A stretch of 64,000 bases of DNA from Branchipolynoe longqiensis. Taxonomy: Eukaryota > Annelida > Polychaeta > Phyllodocida > Polynoidae. The position numbers and the translations under genes were made by a program. The stretch covers positions 175,095,047-175,159,046 of the forward strand of contig CM059186.1 of NCBI GenBank assembly GCA_030323885.1. Reading direction: 5' to 3'. Below the pieces are notes generated by a model. It did no database searches and had not been told where the DNA came from. It was given only the letters and a program-made list of their open reading frames with translations. Each line of letters opens with the position of its first letter. The stretch's first letter is position 1. Shown here in pieces: positions 10,476 through 21,384 of the stretch.

Positions 10476-11070
10476 AGCCGTGTTCACACGAGCAATGTAA
10501 ATCGATTCGTAGAAATCGACTTGTATAGTTCGGGTTACATTTCGCATGTGAACGGGCAGCTGAGTCGGATTAGGGCTGAATCGATTCCTGTGATCCGGAT
10601 ACTGTAAACCACTTGTCGAGGTAGTGTACGTGAATCGATTTCTGTGAACCGATTTATTTTGCCCGTGTGGATGCACGGAGGCGGATTAAGGATGTCACAC
10701 GCATGCGCAGTCGAGACCTTAGTTTGTTGACTTTCTGGTCGATCAAAAGCGCATATTATATAAATTAGTCTATGAAACCGCTAGCTGTGCACAGATATTC
10801 TTTTCATCATTTATTTTTAGGGTTTCACTGCCCAGCAGAAGTTTTGACCCTTCCAAACCAATACGATTCAGCCCATACATATCTAGGTCGAACCCACACT
10901 CTCTCGTGGCGATGTCGACTAACCGAAACTGGCGCTGGTTAGTATCGACTTGCTCATGCTCTGATATCGATTTCCGGCCCAGGTACTGCCAGTGTGAACG
11001 GGCGTCTAAATCGATTCATATGATTCGCCTTGTCTAAATCGCTTTAAACTTTTCCCGTGTGAACACGGCT
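10476..11070. mobile_element. Fold-back element with AATCGATT words and AGCCGTGTTCACACG ends
   Basis: AGCCGTGTTCACACG at 10476 pairs exactly with CGTGTGAACACGGCT ending 11070. ATA flanks both sides. The interior is scattered with AATCGATT, GAATCGATTC and ATCGACTTG variants, plus a second CCCGTGTG end-like word near 10660. It also contains an NRF1-like GCATGCGCAG near 10703. No coding capacity. Confidence 0.82.
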
Positions 11071-11495
11071 ATAGTCTTGTGATATGCAGATGTAACACTG
11101 CTATCTAATTAAGCCTCTTTTTTCTCGAAAGCGAAATACCCAAATGAGGCAATTAAAGAACTGATGTAAAAGAACACATCCTTATTTTTTGTGTTTTTGA
11201 AGAGCACTTGTGAAGCGGAATGATTGTATGTATGAGGAACGTCCGTTTGAATTACAATTTAATACCGCAGAGTGCATGTCATTAAGTAAATAATCAGCCA
11301 CAACGTGGTGCAAATAATAGGATATTGAATTATAATGAATGAATAGAGCTGACACAACCTCGTTCATGGCTTTAAACAAATGTATTCCGGAAACAACATA
11401 TGGAGCGATAGAACATTAACCTATGTATGAGCATACCTGCATAATATTAGTGTTTTTTTCTTCTGATATATCTACAATCATTGTAAAAAATAGAA
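11071..11495. other. Unassigned AT-rich stretch
   Basis: No recognisable ORF or repeat before the tandem array. Confidence 0.4.
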
Positions 11496-12200
11496 CACCG
11501 AATTGCCTTGCACCCAGCTGAATTAAATAGTGTAGCTTTTATCAACAGGCACTGTAAGGTATAAAGTACTGAATTGTTTTGACCCTAGCTCAATCAAATA
11601 GTGTAGCTCTTTAAATAAATAACCACAAGCATTGTAAGCCATAAACTGCTCAAATAATGAACTGCTATGCTAGCTGAATCAAATAGTGCAGCTCTTTAAA
11701 TAAATACCCGCAAGCATTTTAAGTTATAGAGCGCATGATTGCTTTTTCCATAGCTGAATCAAATAGTGCAAGTATTGAAATAAATACTTGCAAGCGTTGT
11801 AAGATATGAAGTACTGAGCTGCTTTGCACATAGCTGAATCAAATAGTGCAGCTCTTTATATAAATACCCGCAAGCATTTTAAGTTATAGAGCACATGATT
11901 GCTTTTTTCATAGCTGAATCAAATAGTGCAGGTATTGAAATAAATACTTGCAAGCGTTGTAAGATATGAAGTACTGAGCTGCTTTGCACATAGCTGAATC
12001 AAATATTGCAGCTCTTTAAATAAATAGGCCTACATGCAAGCGTTGTAACTGATACAGTACTTAACTCCTTTGTACCTAGCTGAATCAACTAGTGCAGTTC
12101 TTTAAATAGATGGTTACAGGCATTGTAAGTAAAACAGTATTCGATTGATTTGCACACAGCTGCATAAGATAGTGCAGGTCTTTAAATAAATACCTATATT
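11496..12200. repeat. 80-bp tandem satellite with a 160-bp higher-order period
   Basis: The landmark TAGCTGAATCAAATAGTGCAG recurs about every 80 bp (near 11515, 11584, 11670, 11751, 11829, 11911, 11989, 12077, 12156), nine units in all. In the middle, alternate units are more alike: those at 11751 and 11911 share GTATTGAAATAAATACTTGC, while 11829 and 11989 share CAGCTCTT. This gives a dimeric 160-bp period. The array lies downstream of the bHLH gene. Confidence 0.9.
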
Positions 12201-12755
12201 TATAGTTCCAGCACAGATTGCATTGTGCGACAATACAAACGCGGCTGGCATCGCCTCACGTCTCCTCCAGCCATTAATGAAATCAACTCCTTGCATAATG
12301 CCCCATCAACAACAGTAATAATGTAACTAAATAATATAGAAATAGTATTCCTGCTGATTCTACATCTAGAAACTATCTACACTAAGCATGATCTATTCAC
12401 TTACATTATATATCATCATCAAATTAAGCATGTTAAATTCGGGTTTTCAGTATGTACACATTTGCAGAAATGCAGCCCATTGCAATTACATAATTTTAAC
12501 CTGCTATTACAACATGTCCGAGGTTAGGTAATATATGTGCAGATAGTAGTAGAGCGGATATTCCGTCATTTTGTTGCAGAAATGAAACTCCTTTAATGAA
12601 TGTTTGCACCATGAAGCTCTTACCCTTATCCATGAAGGTATTTATAGCTAACAGTTTCCTCATTCCTCTACAATTGTATTAACACGCAGGTGTACAAGGC
12701 ACTATGTACAACCATGCTGTCATGTTCGCAGCACGAATAGCAACCAGATGTTTGA
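12201..12755. other. Unassigned stretch
   Basis: AT-rich, apparently unique. A minus-strand ATTAAA at 12593-12598 could serve as a distant poly(A) signal for the bHLH gene, but nothing else supports that. Confidence 0.35.
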
Positions 12756-12962
12756 TGCTGTGTATAACTTACAGTGTGTGTAACTTACAGCGTCACCAAA
12801 GGCCAGTTGCTCTCATACCATGTCTATGTCGTGTGAGAGGTTAAACATCCCTTTGGTCCGTAAAGGTGTAGACTCGGGCTTTCTATCGACAAACTGTCTA
12901 ATGGTGAAAGCAAGACTATTCAGACTTATCCATGATAGGCAGTATAAATCTTCAAGAAAAAA
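12756..12962 (+). mobile_element. SINE type C body, head missing
   Basis: From CTGTGTATAACTTACAG to CAGTATAAATCTTCAAG it matches the full SINE at 20104-20412 (shared CAAAGGCCAGTTGCTCTCAT and TTTCTATCGACAAACTGTCT). The tRNA-like head is absent, as expected for 5' truncation. Confidence 0.8.
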
Positions 12963-13267
12963 ACCCGTCATGGTCATTCCGACTAATGGTTTGGATACTA
13001 TCCATGTACCTGAGCATTGTCGAAGTAATGTTCCACCTGATTCCAGATTCTCGGAGAGTCACTAGTCATTAAAGGCCGACGGGGAGCCACATTTATCAGG
13101 GGCAGCAGGTTAGTGCCACCTCCGAGGCTCCCTCCGCCATGTTCCGGGTAAGAGCGGCGCCAACTCGCCGTCACATGTCTGACAGTACTCCGAAATGCCC
13201 GCTGTCAACTTCAGATAAAGGCCTGACAGTTTGATGCTGAGGAAGAGTGAAGCGGCTGGTTGAATGG
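12963..13267 (-). other. Probable 3' untranslated region of the bHLH gene
   Basis: Directly downstream of the stop codon on the gene's strand. It is GC-richer than its surroundings and contains no AATAAA on that strand. The transcript end cannot be fixed from sequence. Confidence 0.35.
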
Positions 13268-14449
13268 TCAAGAGATCATTGACTCATCAAGCAAACCGAA
13301 ACAAGGGTCCTGGTGGAGAGTGTCCACAGGGGAGAGTGCACAGGCGTCCGAGCCTGGCGAACCGATACCATGGAGGAGGGACATGCTCAAAGTGCTGCTT
13401 CCGGCCTCACTGAGGGTACTTCCGGTGGGAGAGTAGACACTGTGTCGTTCAGTACTACTACTAGTGGTAGTAGTAGTAGTACTTGCAGCAGTTGCGGGGG
13501 AGGTGTTGGTTTGGGTTGATGAAATGGGGGAACAGGAGAAAGCAGAGCAACTTGGGGAGGGAGATGCCCCAGGTTGGGCAAGGCCGCCATCACCACCTGA
13601 CCCACCGACACCACCGGAACCACCGGCGCCACCTGAACCACCGGCGCCACCGGAACCACCGGCACCACCAGCAGGCTTCTCATAGCCGAGCATGTCCCTG
13701 AGCGTGCTAATGTAGTTGAGCGCCATGCGTAGCGTGGTGATCTTGGTCAGCTTTACGCCACTCTGCTCCTTTGGGTAGGAAGGGATGGTGCATCGCAGAA
13801 TCTCGAACGCGTCATTTATCTCACGCATGCGGCTCCGCTCACGGGAGTTGGCTGTGCGGCGACGGTACTTGCTGAGTGGTGGCGGCGCCATCTTGGCCTT
13901 GGGCTTCCTCGGAGCGCGTACGCGCTGGTCAACGCGCTCCTCTGTCTGTATTCGGTTGATGAGTGAGCTGCTCCTCAGATCATAGTCTCTATGCGAGCGC
14001 CTCCGCATCACCATCGAGTGCCTGGAGGCAGTGGCCGGCTGAAGTGGATTTTCATCCGTCTCTTTCTCCCCCTGCTCATCCTCAATCCCGCTGTTCCCAC
14101 CACCATCTTTCCCATCCTCCTCCACTTCCTCCTCCTCCTCCTCTTCCTCTTCCTCTTCCTCTTCAGTTCCCTGTTCGGGGCAGGACAGCGTGCTCTCCTC
14201 ACCGGAAGCGGAAGCGGGCGATGAGGACACCTCACTGGAGATGCTGTCAGCCTTGTCGCGCGTGCGCACTGTGGAGAGCTCGTCAGCGATGAGCTCCTCC
14301 TCCGGGGAGAGCATGCAGCAGGGTGCCATCATGGACTCCTCCAGCGACTTCATGAAGGCCTCCAGGTCATCTGCACAGGTGCTTGGCGATTCCTCATGTG
14401 TGAAGCGCAGCGACTGCTCCTCCATGTGCTCGGCCATGATGGCCGTCAT
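13268..14449 (-). CDS. dei: bHLH transcription factor, delilah-like, single exon, 393 aa
   Basis: A DNA-binding regulator expected to bind E-boxes (CANNTG) as a dimer in the nucleus. The bHLH domain is at residues 196-255. Its basic region RRRTANSRERSRM has the base-contacting Glu204 and Arg207. Helix 1 is REINDAFEILRCTIP (209-223), followed by a 9-residue loop. Helix 2 is KLTKITTLRMALNYISTL (233-250). The preceding PPPLSKYRRRTAN is, from memory, the signature of the Delilah (Taxi) family, known in Drosophila from tendon cells and wing. Atonal/NeuroD groups differ there. An acidic Glu run (96-112), a GGS/GGA repeat (260-289) and Thr/Ser runs (323-333) are low-complexity linkers. An in-frame TGA lies 11 codons upstream (14480-14482), so Met1 at 14447-14449 is the first possible start. 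Met5 has the stronger Kozak context (A at -3, G at +4). No intron is needed. The family call is likely but not proven. Confidence 0.93.
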   Translation of the reverse strand: MTAIMAEHMEEQSLRFTHEESPSTCADDLEAFMKSLEESMMAPCCMLSPEEELIADELSTVRTRDKADSISSEVSSSPASASGEESTLSCPEQGTEEEEEEEEEEEEEVEEDGKDGGGNSGIEDEQGEKETDENPLQPATASRHSMVMRRRSHRDYDLRSSSLINRIQTEERVDQRVRAPRKPKAKMAPPPLSKYRRRTANSRERSRMREINDAFEILRCTIPSYPKEQSGVKLTKITTLRMALNYISTLRDMLGYEKPAGGAGGSGGAGGSGGAGGSGGVGGSGGDGGLAQPGASPSPSCSAFSCSPISSTQTNTSPATAASTTTTTTSSSTERHSVYSPTGSTLSEAGSSTLSMSLLHGIGSPGSDACALSPVDTLHQDPCFGLLDESMIS

Positions 14450-15137
14450 GGCGGGGCCGGATGGGATGGAACAAGTCTGTCACCAAGTGGCAGCAGTGAG
14501 GGCGGGGCAGTCAATGCCTAGTCACTGGGTGCTTTGGGTAGGGCTTCCGAACGGCAGTGCCCTAGAACTCGTTGGTGGTTGTCTGGCGCAGTGAATAGCA
14601 GCAGGTGACAATGTGCCCCTGTGTGACAATCACTAATGCCAGCTTTCAATAAAGGTTCCCTCGCACAATGTCAGCTGCAGTATGGTAGAGAATGTTTAGG
14701 TGGACGCAGAATTTACACAGAGCAGCGAAGAAGCCAGCCCTCAGGTCCTAGATCTAGATCCGATGGTTGGAAATACAATAATTGGTGTAAAAGCCAAGAA
14801 AAAGCACTCCAGCAGGTGTAAGTAACTCAGCAGGAAGACTCCTCAGATTCTTCCCGATTAAGAAGAACTTGCTCACCGGGCGTGAATGCGTATGGCTCCC
14901 GTCACCATTCACAGTGCGCGCGGAGCCGTCAGCTCAGTGGCCGAATCACATCTTAAAGGTATCGGGGCCCGTGCTGCCTATAAGTGTAAGCGGTCGGGTG
15001 GAGGTGGGTAGCGGCCCGGGGCTCGGGGGTGTTGGGCATCTCCGCCGCCTGTGTCGGTGACCGGGTGTGTGCGGGTGTACGCCGGGCGTTACGCTTTTCT
15101 ATGGTTACTGCTTGGCGACGTAACGCGCACCTTTATA
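14450..15137 (-). promoter_or_regulatory. 5' leader and TATA-like core promoter of the bHLH gene
   Basis: On the gene's strand TATAAAGG reads from 15137 to 15130, in a GC- and CpG-rich block (about 14870-15140). If used, transcription would begin near 15100 and give a leader of about 650 nt with several upstream ATGs. A TTACGTCG word (CRE/ATF-like) follows the box. The placement is inferred from position and composition. An intron in the leader cannot be excluded. Confidence 0.45.
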
Positions 15138-15169
15138 AGGGTACCAGAGCGTGCCCAGCCGGGCTCTGG

Positions 15170-15795
15170 TTGGTCTGATCCTTCCCCCTCCCCTCTCCTC
15201 CCCCCTCCCACATTTCCCCTCCCTCACCCCCCGTGCACCTCTCCCTGCCATGTCCCTCGTCCTCTCACCCCCCCCCCCCTCCCACCCTCCCCTCCAACTT
15301 TTCCCATCCCTCTCCCATTCACCCTGCCCACCCCCACTCCCCCCCTTCCCCTCTTCCTCTCACTCTCCCTACCACCCCTCCTCCCTTCTCCCCCCCCCCC
15401 TGCCCATCCCCCTGCCCTGTTCCTCACCCTCTCAGCCCCCTTACCCCCCTCCCACCCAGCCCTCACTCCTTTCCCCTCAGTCTCTTTCTAACTCTCCCCC
15501 TCTCTTGTCGCTCCCACCCACTACCGATCCCCCTCCGCCACCCTCCCCCCACACTGCGCCTTCCCTTCTCCCACCCACCCCTCCCACCTCCACCCCCATC
15601 CCCACCAACTCACTCCTCCCTCCGCGCCCCCTTTAGATAAGTGACAATCCCCCACCACCCAACCCTCTGCTGTTCCCAAATCATCGCCACAACACTCCCC
15701 ACTTTGACGTGTTCACATTCGCTCCTCCCTCCTCTCTCCACCCCCCTCCCGCCTCCCGCCTCCTCCCTCCCACGTCCCACACCCGCCGCGGTAAG
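15170..15795. repeat. 600-bp polypyrimidine / polypurine tract upstream of the bHLH promoter
   Basis: The plus strand is overwhelmingly C and T (CCCTCCC, CCCACC, TCCCC words), with C runs up to 11. The minus strand therefore carries many GGG runs and near-uninterrupted purines, giving G-quadruplex and triplex (H-DNA) potential. Proline-rich frames on the plus strand and Gly/Arg-rich ones on the minus are artefacts of this composition. Confidence 0.9.
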
Positions 15796-16025
15796 AGCAA
15801 TACTAGATCTTAAAGCACACTGGTTGCCACCCTACTTCCACAATTTCCTCATCTGGTCGTTACTACATACGGTCAGAACACAGCGCCGCCCACCCTCATT
15901 GCTATACGTTCAGTGTAGCGAAGGAACAGGCCAGGTTGTATTTACCGATGAACTGAGCCACCGTCATATCAGCAGTGTGGGTCCAGCTAGCACTGCTCAT
16001 GTGTTATGTTTATGACATATATATA

Positions 16026-16203
16026 CAATAAAACCTCTCTAAATCGACTGACCTTGGGACCGACTTTAAGTGGTCCATTTAGGGAGGTGGTCGGTTTAGG
16101 GAGTTAAAATATGGTTACAATGGTTATTTTGGGGACCCAAATAAAGCGATCGATATAGGGGAGTGTCGATCTGTGGAGGTGGTCGGTTAGAGAGGGTTTA
16201 CTA
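16026..16203. mobile_element. pogo/Tigger-like MITE (family P), TA flanked
   Basis: CAATAAAACCTCTCTAAATCG at the left, matching the inverted GAGAGGGTTTACTA at the right. The interior is GTGGTCCATTTAGGGAGGTGG and CCCAAATAAAGCGATCGATA. Other copies lie at 24054, 33809, 37034, 57476 and 57684, with a right-end scrap at 30661-30676. Confidence 0.85.
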
Positions 16204-16495
16204 TATATATACACATTATATGGGATGAATTTTGCGAGTATAAAGATACGTAAGGGTTAATTATTATTATTTGTTATATATATATATATATATATATTCA
16301 TATTTATATATACTATTCATTTACCAAATGAATTCACCTTATTAGTTTATATATTATTTATATCAATTGATATATAAATTCTCCGATGCGAGTGAGGTTC
16401 CTGCGCATGTTAGATAGAGTAACAGCCGGTGGTGGCGCCACAGGTCACCCTGGGGAGGTACAGGAAGGTGGACATAGAAGCAACGTTACACAATA

Positions 16496-16528
<33 letters not shown>

Positions 16529-17459
16529 AGTAGTTCCCTTCTGTGCCTTTATACTCACATAATATGTTATACGTCATATATATATATATATATATATATA
16601 ATAATTTCTATATCGATAATATGTTGAGCTAAGTTGAGTTTGATTTAACCACAAACATGTAAGGCTTCCCCAAGGTAGTGATCTTCCAGCCGAGCTATCT
16701 ATGTTACATTAAATTAAAGTTCATACTGATGCAAAATACATTGTTACAATAAATCTGCAATTTAAATCTTGATCTAGAATCAGATATGTCCCTGTATGTA
16801 AACATATATGTAAGCATTTCACATACATATATACATATGTCCACAGGACAAGTGATTTCAAAGTTACCCAATAGTGACTCCATGAGGTAATATGTTGTTT
16901 ATAACATGATATCTTATGTCATTGTCCATCTTGCCGGTAACATGCGTAATTTAAAGCCTTGACCACATGCCCCATAGTGATGCTTATCTTGGATACTAAA
17001 TGCAGTACAGCATTCGGTAACCCTGACTATAGTTGACTTCCGGGCCCTCTGCCCGATTGAAATCATTCCTCACCGTTTCACCGAGCTGTGATGACCCTTG
17101 GTTGAGTTAAGACAGTGATATTTGAAGTAGCATCCCAACATCCCATCTATCCACCTTTTCTCTGATAGGGCTGACAGTTAGATGGTCCATATCCTGTTAT
17201 GTCTGAGAGTATAAATCAAATTGATTGATGTGTGCCTGGTGTGCTTCGAGAGTATGACCATGATCTTGCCACCAGCTGCTGTCTCATGTTGTCAATTTCA
17301 AGAATACCTGACTATAAATGCTAAACAAAGTAATTTAATATATCATTACTTAGTTTATATACTTATTCAACTATCCTGCAAATAAGTACTATGAATAGTC
17401 AGGCTTAATTCACTATTATGGATTGTACTATCCAAATAATTAGAGTAAACTAGATAATA
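16204..17459. other. AT-rich stretch with microsatellites
   Basis: (TA)n at about 16277-16298 and 16577-16601, and (TAA)n at about 16496-16527. Between them and up to 17459 nothing recognisable. Confidence 0.6.
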
Positions 17460-18146
17460 CCCCTGTCACACTACGACGTAACGAGCCAATGTGAGCCTAA
17501 CGTGGTCATTTTTCGTCATGACGTTGGGTTACGTCATGATGACGTCAAAATGACGTTAGAATGACATCGAGCTACGTCACATTACGTTGTGTTACGTCGA
17601 GTTACGTCAAGGTTTTGGACATGTTCAAAACTTTTGACGTAGGTCGAATGTAAGGGTTTACGTTCGCCGTATGTTCTGTTCACGTTCAGTGAACGTCAAT
17701 GACGTTAAACGGATGTTATTTCAACGCTGCTCACTACGTTCAACTACGTTCCACTACGTTCCACTACGTTGACCCACATTAAAGCAAGTGCAAAAGCCTA
17801 CGAGGCTTAATGGGAACGTCAGGAGAACGTCAGGAGAACGTCAGGAGAACGTCAGGAGAACGTCAGGACAACATGCATTCAACATATGTTCAACGTCTCA
17901 TGACATAGCTAACGTCATGTAACGTTCTTCGGGTGATGGAATAACGTTCATAACGTTCCGTGAGCGTAGTGACATTGTCCTCTCTCGGTGATTGACGGAA
18001 CTCTACGCTTTACCAACGTTACGTTCTCGTCCACTATGCTGCATCCACGTTCAACTTGTGCCCAAATTTGCATACTACGCCAAGAGGTTCAACGTTCTTC
18101 ATGTTCTCCCTACGTTGACGTCGTTACGTCGTAGTGTGACAGCTCC
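17460..18146. mobile_element. Large fold-back element built of ACGTT / GACGT words (family F)
   Basis: CCCCTGTCACACTACGACG at 17460 and CGTCGTAGTGTGACAG at the right share 22 perfectly paired bases (CTGTCACACTACGACGTAAC and two more). The 687-bp interior repeats ACGTT, TACGTT, GACGTC and GAACGTC. Runs include CTACGTTCCA units (about 17730-17770) and GAACGTCAGGA five times (17815-17870). The 16-base end CTGTCACACTACGACG is identical to that of 49539, though the interiors differ completely. Confidence 0.9.
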
Positions 18147-18636
18147 ATAAGGCTAATAGGTGATCTGATTAACTAGAGCTTGCCTAATTGTAAGCTAGTG
18201 ATAGACATATCAATGGCTACTGTGAAAATGTATTAAGCCTGATTAATAAATTTATTGGCCCAAAAAGAATTCCCTGTGTCTGGTCTTGAATTATGATGTA
18301 AACAATATATTCACTAATAAGGCGAATTAATTTAATAAAAGAATACTACCCAAGTGTCTCATGTAAAATGGCTATAGATTGGGTAGAAGATCTATATATT
18401 GATCCACCACATAACGCCTTTATCTATATGATGCCCTGTAACCCGGCATCTCCAACCTTGATTTAATGATTGTGGTCTGGCTCTGACTCTCCCTGCTGCC
18501 ACCAGGTGGCAATGATACAAGGCCAACACGCCACGGCGAGGCGAGAAGGTCCACTTTATTGAACATATCCCGGAATAGGCAGCTTCTTAATCACCATGAA
18601 TGCTAGATGCAATATTCATCCCTACTCAGAGATTGT
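18147..18636. other. Unassigned stretch
   Basis: No supported feature. Confidence 0.4.
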
Positions 18637-18857
18637 TTGGTACATTAGTTGATTAAGCAGGGGAAATTTCAATCGCGGACGATTGGTCTTCCTCAATCCA
18701 CCGCTCCTTGCCATATCCTAATAATGTCAAGCGCCTGGCTTGGAAGTGGCAAATATCAAATTTTAAGTCAGTGGTTTGACTCGACAAGGGTTCAAACTTG
18801 ACTCACCAGAATGGGAGACGGATGCTCTTGAAATGATTCGGCCATCCCGGCTGGTGG
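18637..18857 (-). mobile_element. SINE type B (Ser/Leu-tRNA-like head)
   Basis: In reverse orientation, GGGATGGCCGAATCATTTC (A-box region) and a damaged B box lead to the CTTGGCATTATTAGG-type segment. The type-B tail ends GGGGAAATTTC ... TTGATTAAGCAG-like at the left side. Very similar to 54788-55014. Confidence 0.8.
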
Positions 18858-19584
18858 TATCGAGTATGAATGACAACCACGTCTAATTCAGAGCAAAAAC
18901 TGCTTTGATAAGAATTAACAGTAAACAAGATGGGGAGAACCTAATTCCATCACGCACTGCTTATTCATATTGGTGTACAGTTGAGGAAATGGTAGAGACT
19001 GAGAAATAGAAACAAGATTGTGACCATTAGATGCATATAGTTGATGAAGTGGTAGAGAATGACAACAAAATCCAAGCTGGTGACAACTAGATGCTCCCAA
19101 TTTGACTTTTAAGGCCTGTTAATCTACATGATTTCATCAATCCTTCACTCCAAAATTGGAGGCTATGCTAAATGAGCATTGGACTGAAAATTCATGTTGC
19201 TATGGCCATAACCCAGCACTCCAGGACTTTTTTTTCTAGACTGTACTATATCCCTGTCCTGGAGACAATGCTGAAGGAGTATCTAGGTGGATGCTACATC
19301 AAGAAGATAAAAGACCAGCTCCCATAAACAAGACACAGCCTAGCTACATGGTGAGGCGGGTACTGGGCCATGTCCAAAATAATTTGCGTTGTCGACAAAC
19401 ACCCTGCATTGAAATATATGTAACATCAGCGTACACAAAACCAGCTTAGTTGTGATGAGTAGCTTGATACTTTTGGGCGCTCACATGACCGACTATTGCT
19501 CATAAGACTGTTGAGGGTTGAGGACCATTTTCTCGTGAGTAGTTTGAAGGAATGGGTGGGTGGATGGGGGTGGGGGAGTCGCCA
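18858..19584. other. Unassigned stretch
   Basis: A short direct repeat with AGTTGATGAAGTGGTAGAGA lies near 18980-19060. Nothing else recognised. Confidence 0.4.
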
Positions 19585-20985
19585 TTGACAGTGACAGTTG
19601 AGAATTTAACAGGGATGACAGTGATCAGTGAGGGCGTACATAGGGAGTTGAAAATCTAGCAGGGATGACAGTGAAGTGTGACAAGGTACATATGGAGTTG
19701 TTGATAATCTAGCAAGAATGACATTTAACAGTGATCGTTTACATAGGGAGTTGAGAATCTAGCAGGAATGACATTGAACAGTGATGGTGTACATAGGGAG
19801 TTGATAATCTAGCAGGAATGACATTGAACAATGATGGTGTACATAGAGAGTTGATAATCTAGCAGGAATGACATTGAACAGTGATGGGGTGCATAGGGAG
19901 TTGATAATCTAGCAGGGATAACAGTGAACAGTGATGGTGTACATAGGGAGTTGAGAATCTAGCAGGAATGACATTGAACAGTGATGGTGAACATGGAGAG
20001 TTGATAATCTCGCAGGAATGATATTGAACAGTGATGGTTTACATAAGGAGTTGAGAATCTAGCAGGAATGACATTAAACAGAGAATCTAGCAGGAATGAC
20101 ATTGTGGTGTTCTCTGTGGCGGAGTGGTTAGAGTGTCTGACTTTTCTCTAGGTCGGACTCCTAATCTGAAGATCAGTGGTTCGATTCCCTGTGCCGCCAC
20201 CTCTGCCTATTTGGATTTCCACCGCTGTGTATAACTTACAGTGTCATCAAAGGCCAGTTACTCTCATACCATGTCTATGTGGTGTGGGAGGTTAAAAATC
20301 CCTTGGGTTGGTAAAAGTGTAGGCTCGGGCTTTCTATCGACAAACTGTCTAATGGTGAAAACAAGCCTATTCAGGCTTATCCATGATAGTCAGTATAAAT
20401 CTTCAACAACAACAGTGATGGTGTACATAGGGAGTTGAGAATATAGCAGGAATGACATTGAACAGTGAGGGTGTACATAGAGAGTTGAGAATCTAGCAGG
20501 AATGACATTGAACAGTGATGGTTTACATAGGGAGTTGATAATCTAGCAGGAATGATATTGAACAGTGATGGTGTACATAGGGAGTTGAGAGTCTAGCAGG
20601 AATGACATTGAACAGTGATGGTGTACATAGGGAGTTGAGAATCTAGCATGGATAACAGTGAGCAATGACAGTGTACATAGAGAGTTGAGCATCTATTGAA
20701 CCGTGATCGTTTACATAGGGAGTTGAGAATCTAGCAGGGATGACATTGAACAGTGATAGTGTACATAGGGAGTTGAGAATCTAGCAGGGATACCAGAGAA
20801 CAATGACAGTGTACATAGTGCATTGAGAATCTAGCAGGAATGATATTGAACAATAATAGTGTACATAGGGAGTTGATAATCTAGCAGGATTGATATTGAA
20901 CAGTGATGGCTTACATAGAGAGTTGAGAATTTAGCAGGAATGATATTGAACAGTGATGTTGTGCATAAGGAGTTGAAAATCTAGG
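19585..20985. repeat. 50-bp tandem array interrupted by a SINE
   Basis: About 21 copies of a 50-bp unit (GTACATAGGGAGTTGAGAATC, TAGCAGGAATGACATTGAAC, AGTGATGGT) with substitutions and occasional truncated units. The array is split at 20104-20412 by a type-C SINE and resumes in register with AGTGATGGTGTACATAGG. Confidence 0.93.
20104..20412 (+). mobile_element. SINE type C, full length with tRNA-like head
   Basis: The head GTGGCGGAGTGGTTAGAGTG carries an A box, and GTGGTTCGATTCC a B box. GTGGCGG at the start can pair with CCGCCAC at 20194-20200, so a tRNA acceptor-like fold survives. The unrelated body (TATAACTTACAGTGTCATC, CTATCGACAAACTGTC) ends in a CAACAACAAC tail. Insertion in the satellite gives clear boundaries. 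The extra body argues against an independent tRNA gene. Confidence 0.85.
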
Positions 20986-21384
20986 TATATGAGTGCACAT
21001 ATGGAATTGATAATCTAAAGGGGACGAAAGAATACTCAGCTGACGTCGAAGGTTCCAACATGGCAATGACCTTTGCCCTTCTCCACCCCTGCTCCCCACC
21101 TCCGTCATGGACCAGTGATCAGCGCACTACTAATACACTTATCTCATCCGGTATGAGAAATCTAAAGCATTTAAACCCACGCTTCTAGCCATTCCGGGGC
21201 TAGTGTTCTAACCATTACACTACCTAGGCTCCTTGATGCAATCACCCGATCTGCGCCTACCTGTCTATGTGCATCCTTGCCTGTGAAGTGTTGTGCAGAA
21301 TGCTACAAAATAGTACAATATCGATACTTTTGTTTCTATTTTTGTTCTAGATTTATACTTCCAATCATGGATTAGTCAGTATAG
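20986..21384. other. Mostly unassigned, with a tRNA-like fragment on the minus strand
   Basis: Reverse reading from 21232 gives GGAGCCTAGGTAGTGTAATG GTTAGAACACT and, later, CGTGGGTTTAAATG, a decayed A-box and B-box arrangement. Probably another SINE head. Confidence 0.35.

Noticed and set aside
13313..14594. Several overlapping frames opposite or within the bHLH gene
   Set aside because: GC-rich coding sequence leaves shadow frames open. Only the minus frame carries a recognisable domain.
15051..15640. Proline-rich frames on the plus strand
   Set aside because: Composition of the polypyrimidine tract. No conserved motif, and overlapping frames are all open.
20110..20200. Possible tRNA gene
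   Set aside because: The T-arm pairing is poor, and the sequence continues into a repeat body found twice more in the window, so it is a SINE head.
19585..20985. Regular repeat array considered as CRISPR
   Set aside because: The units are contiguous without unique spacers, the genome is eukaryotic, and no cas-like genes are present.
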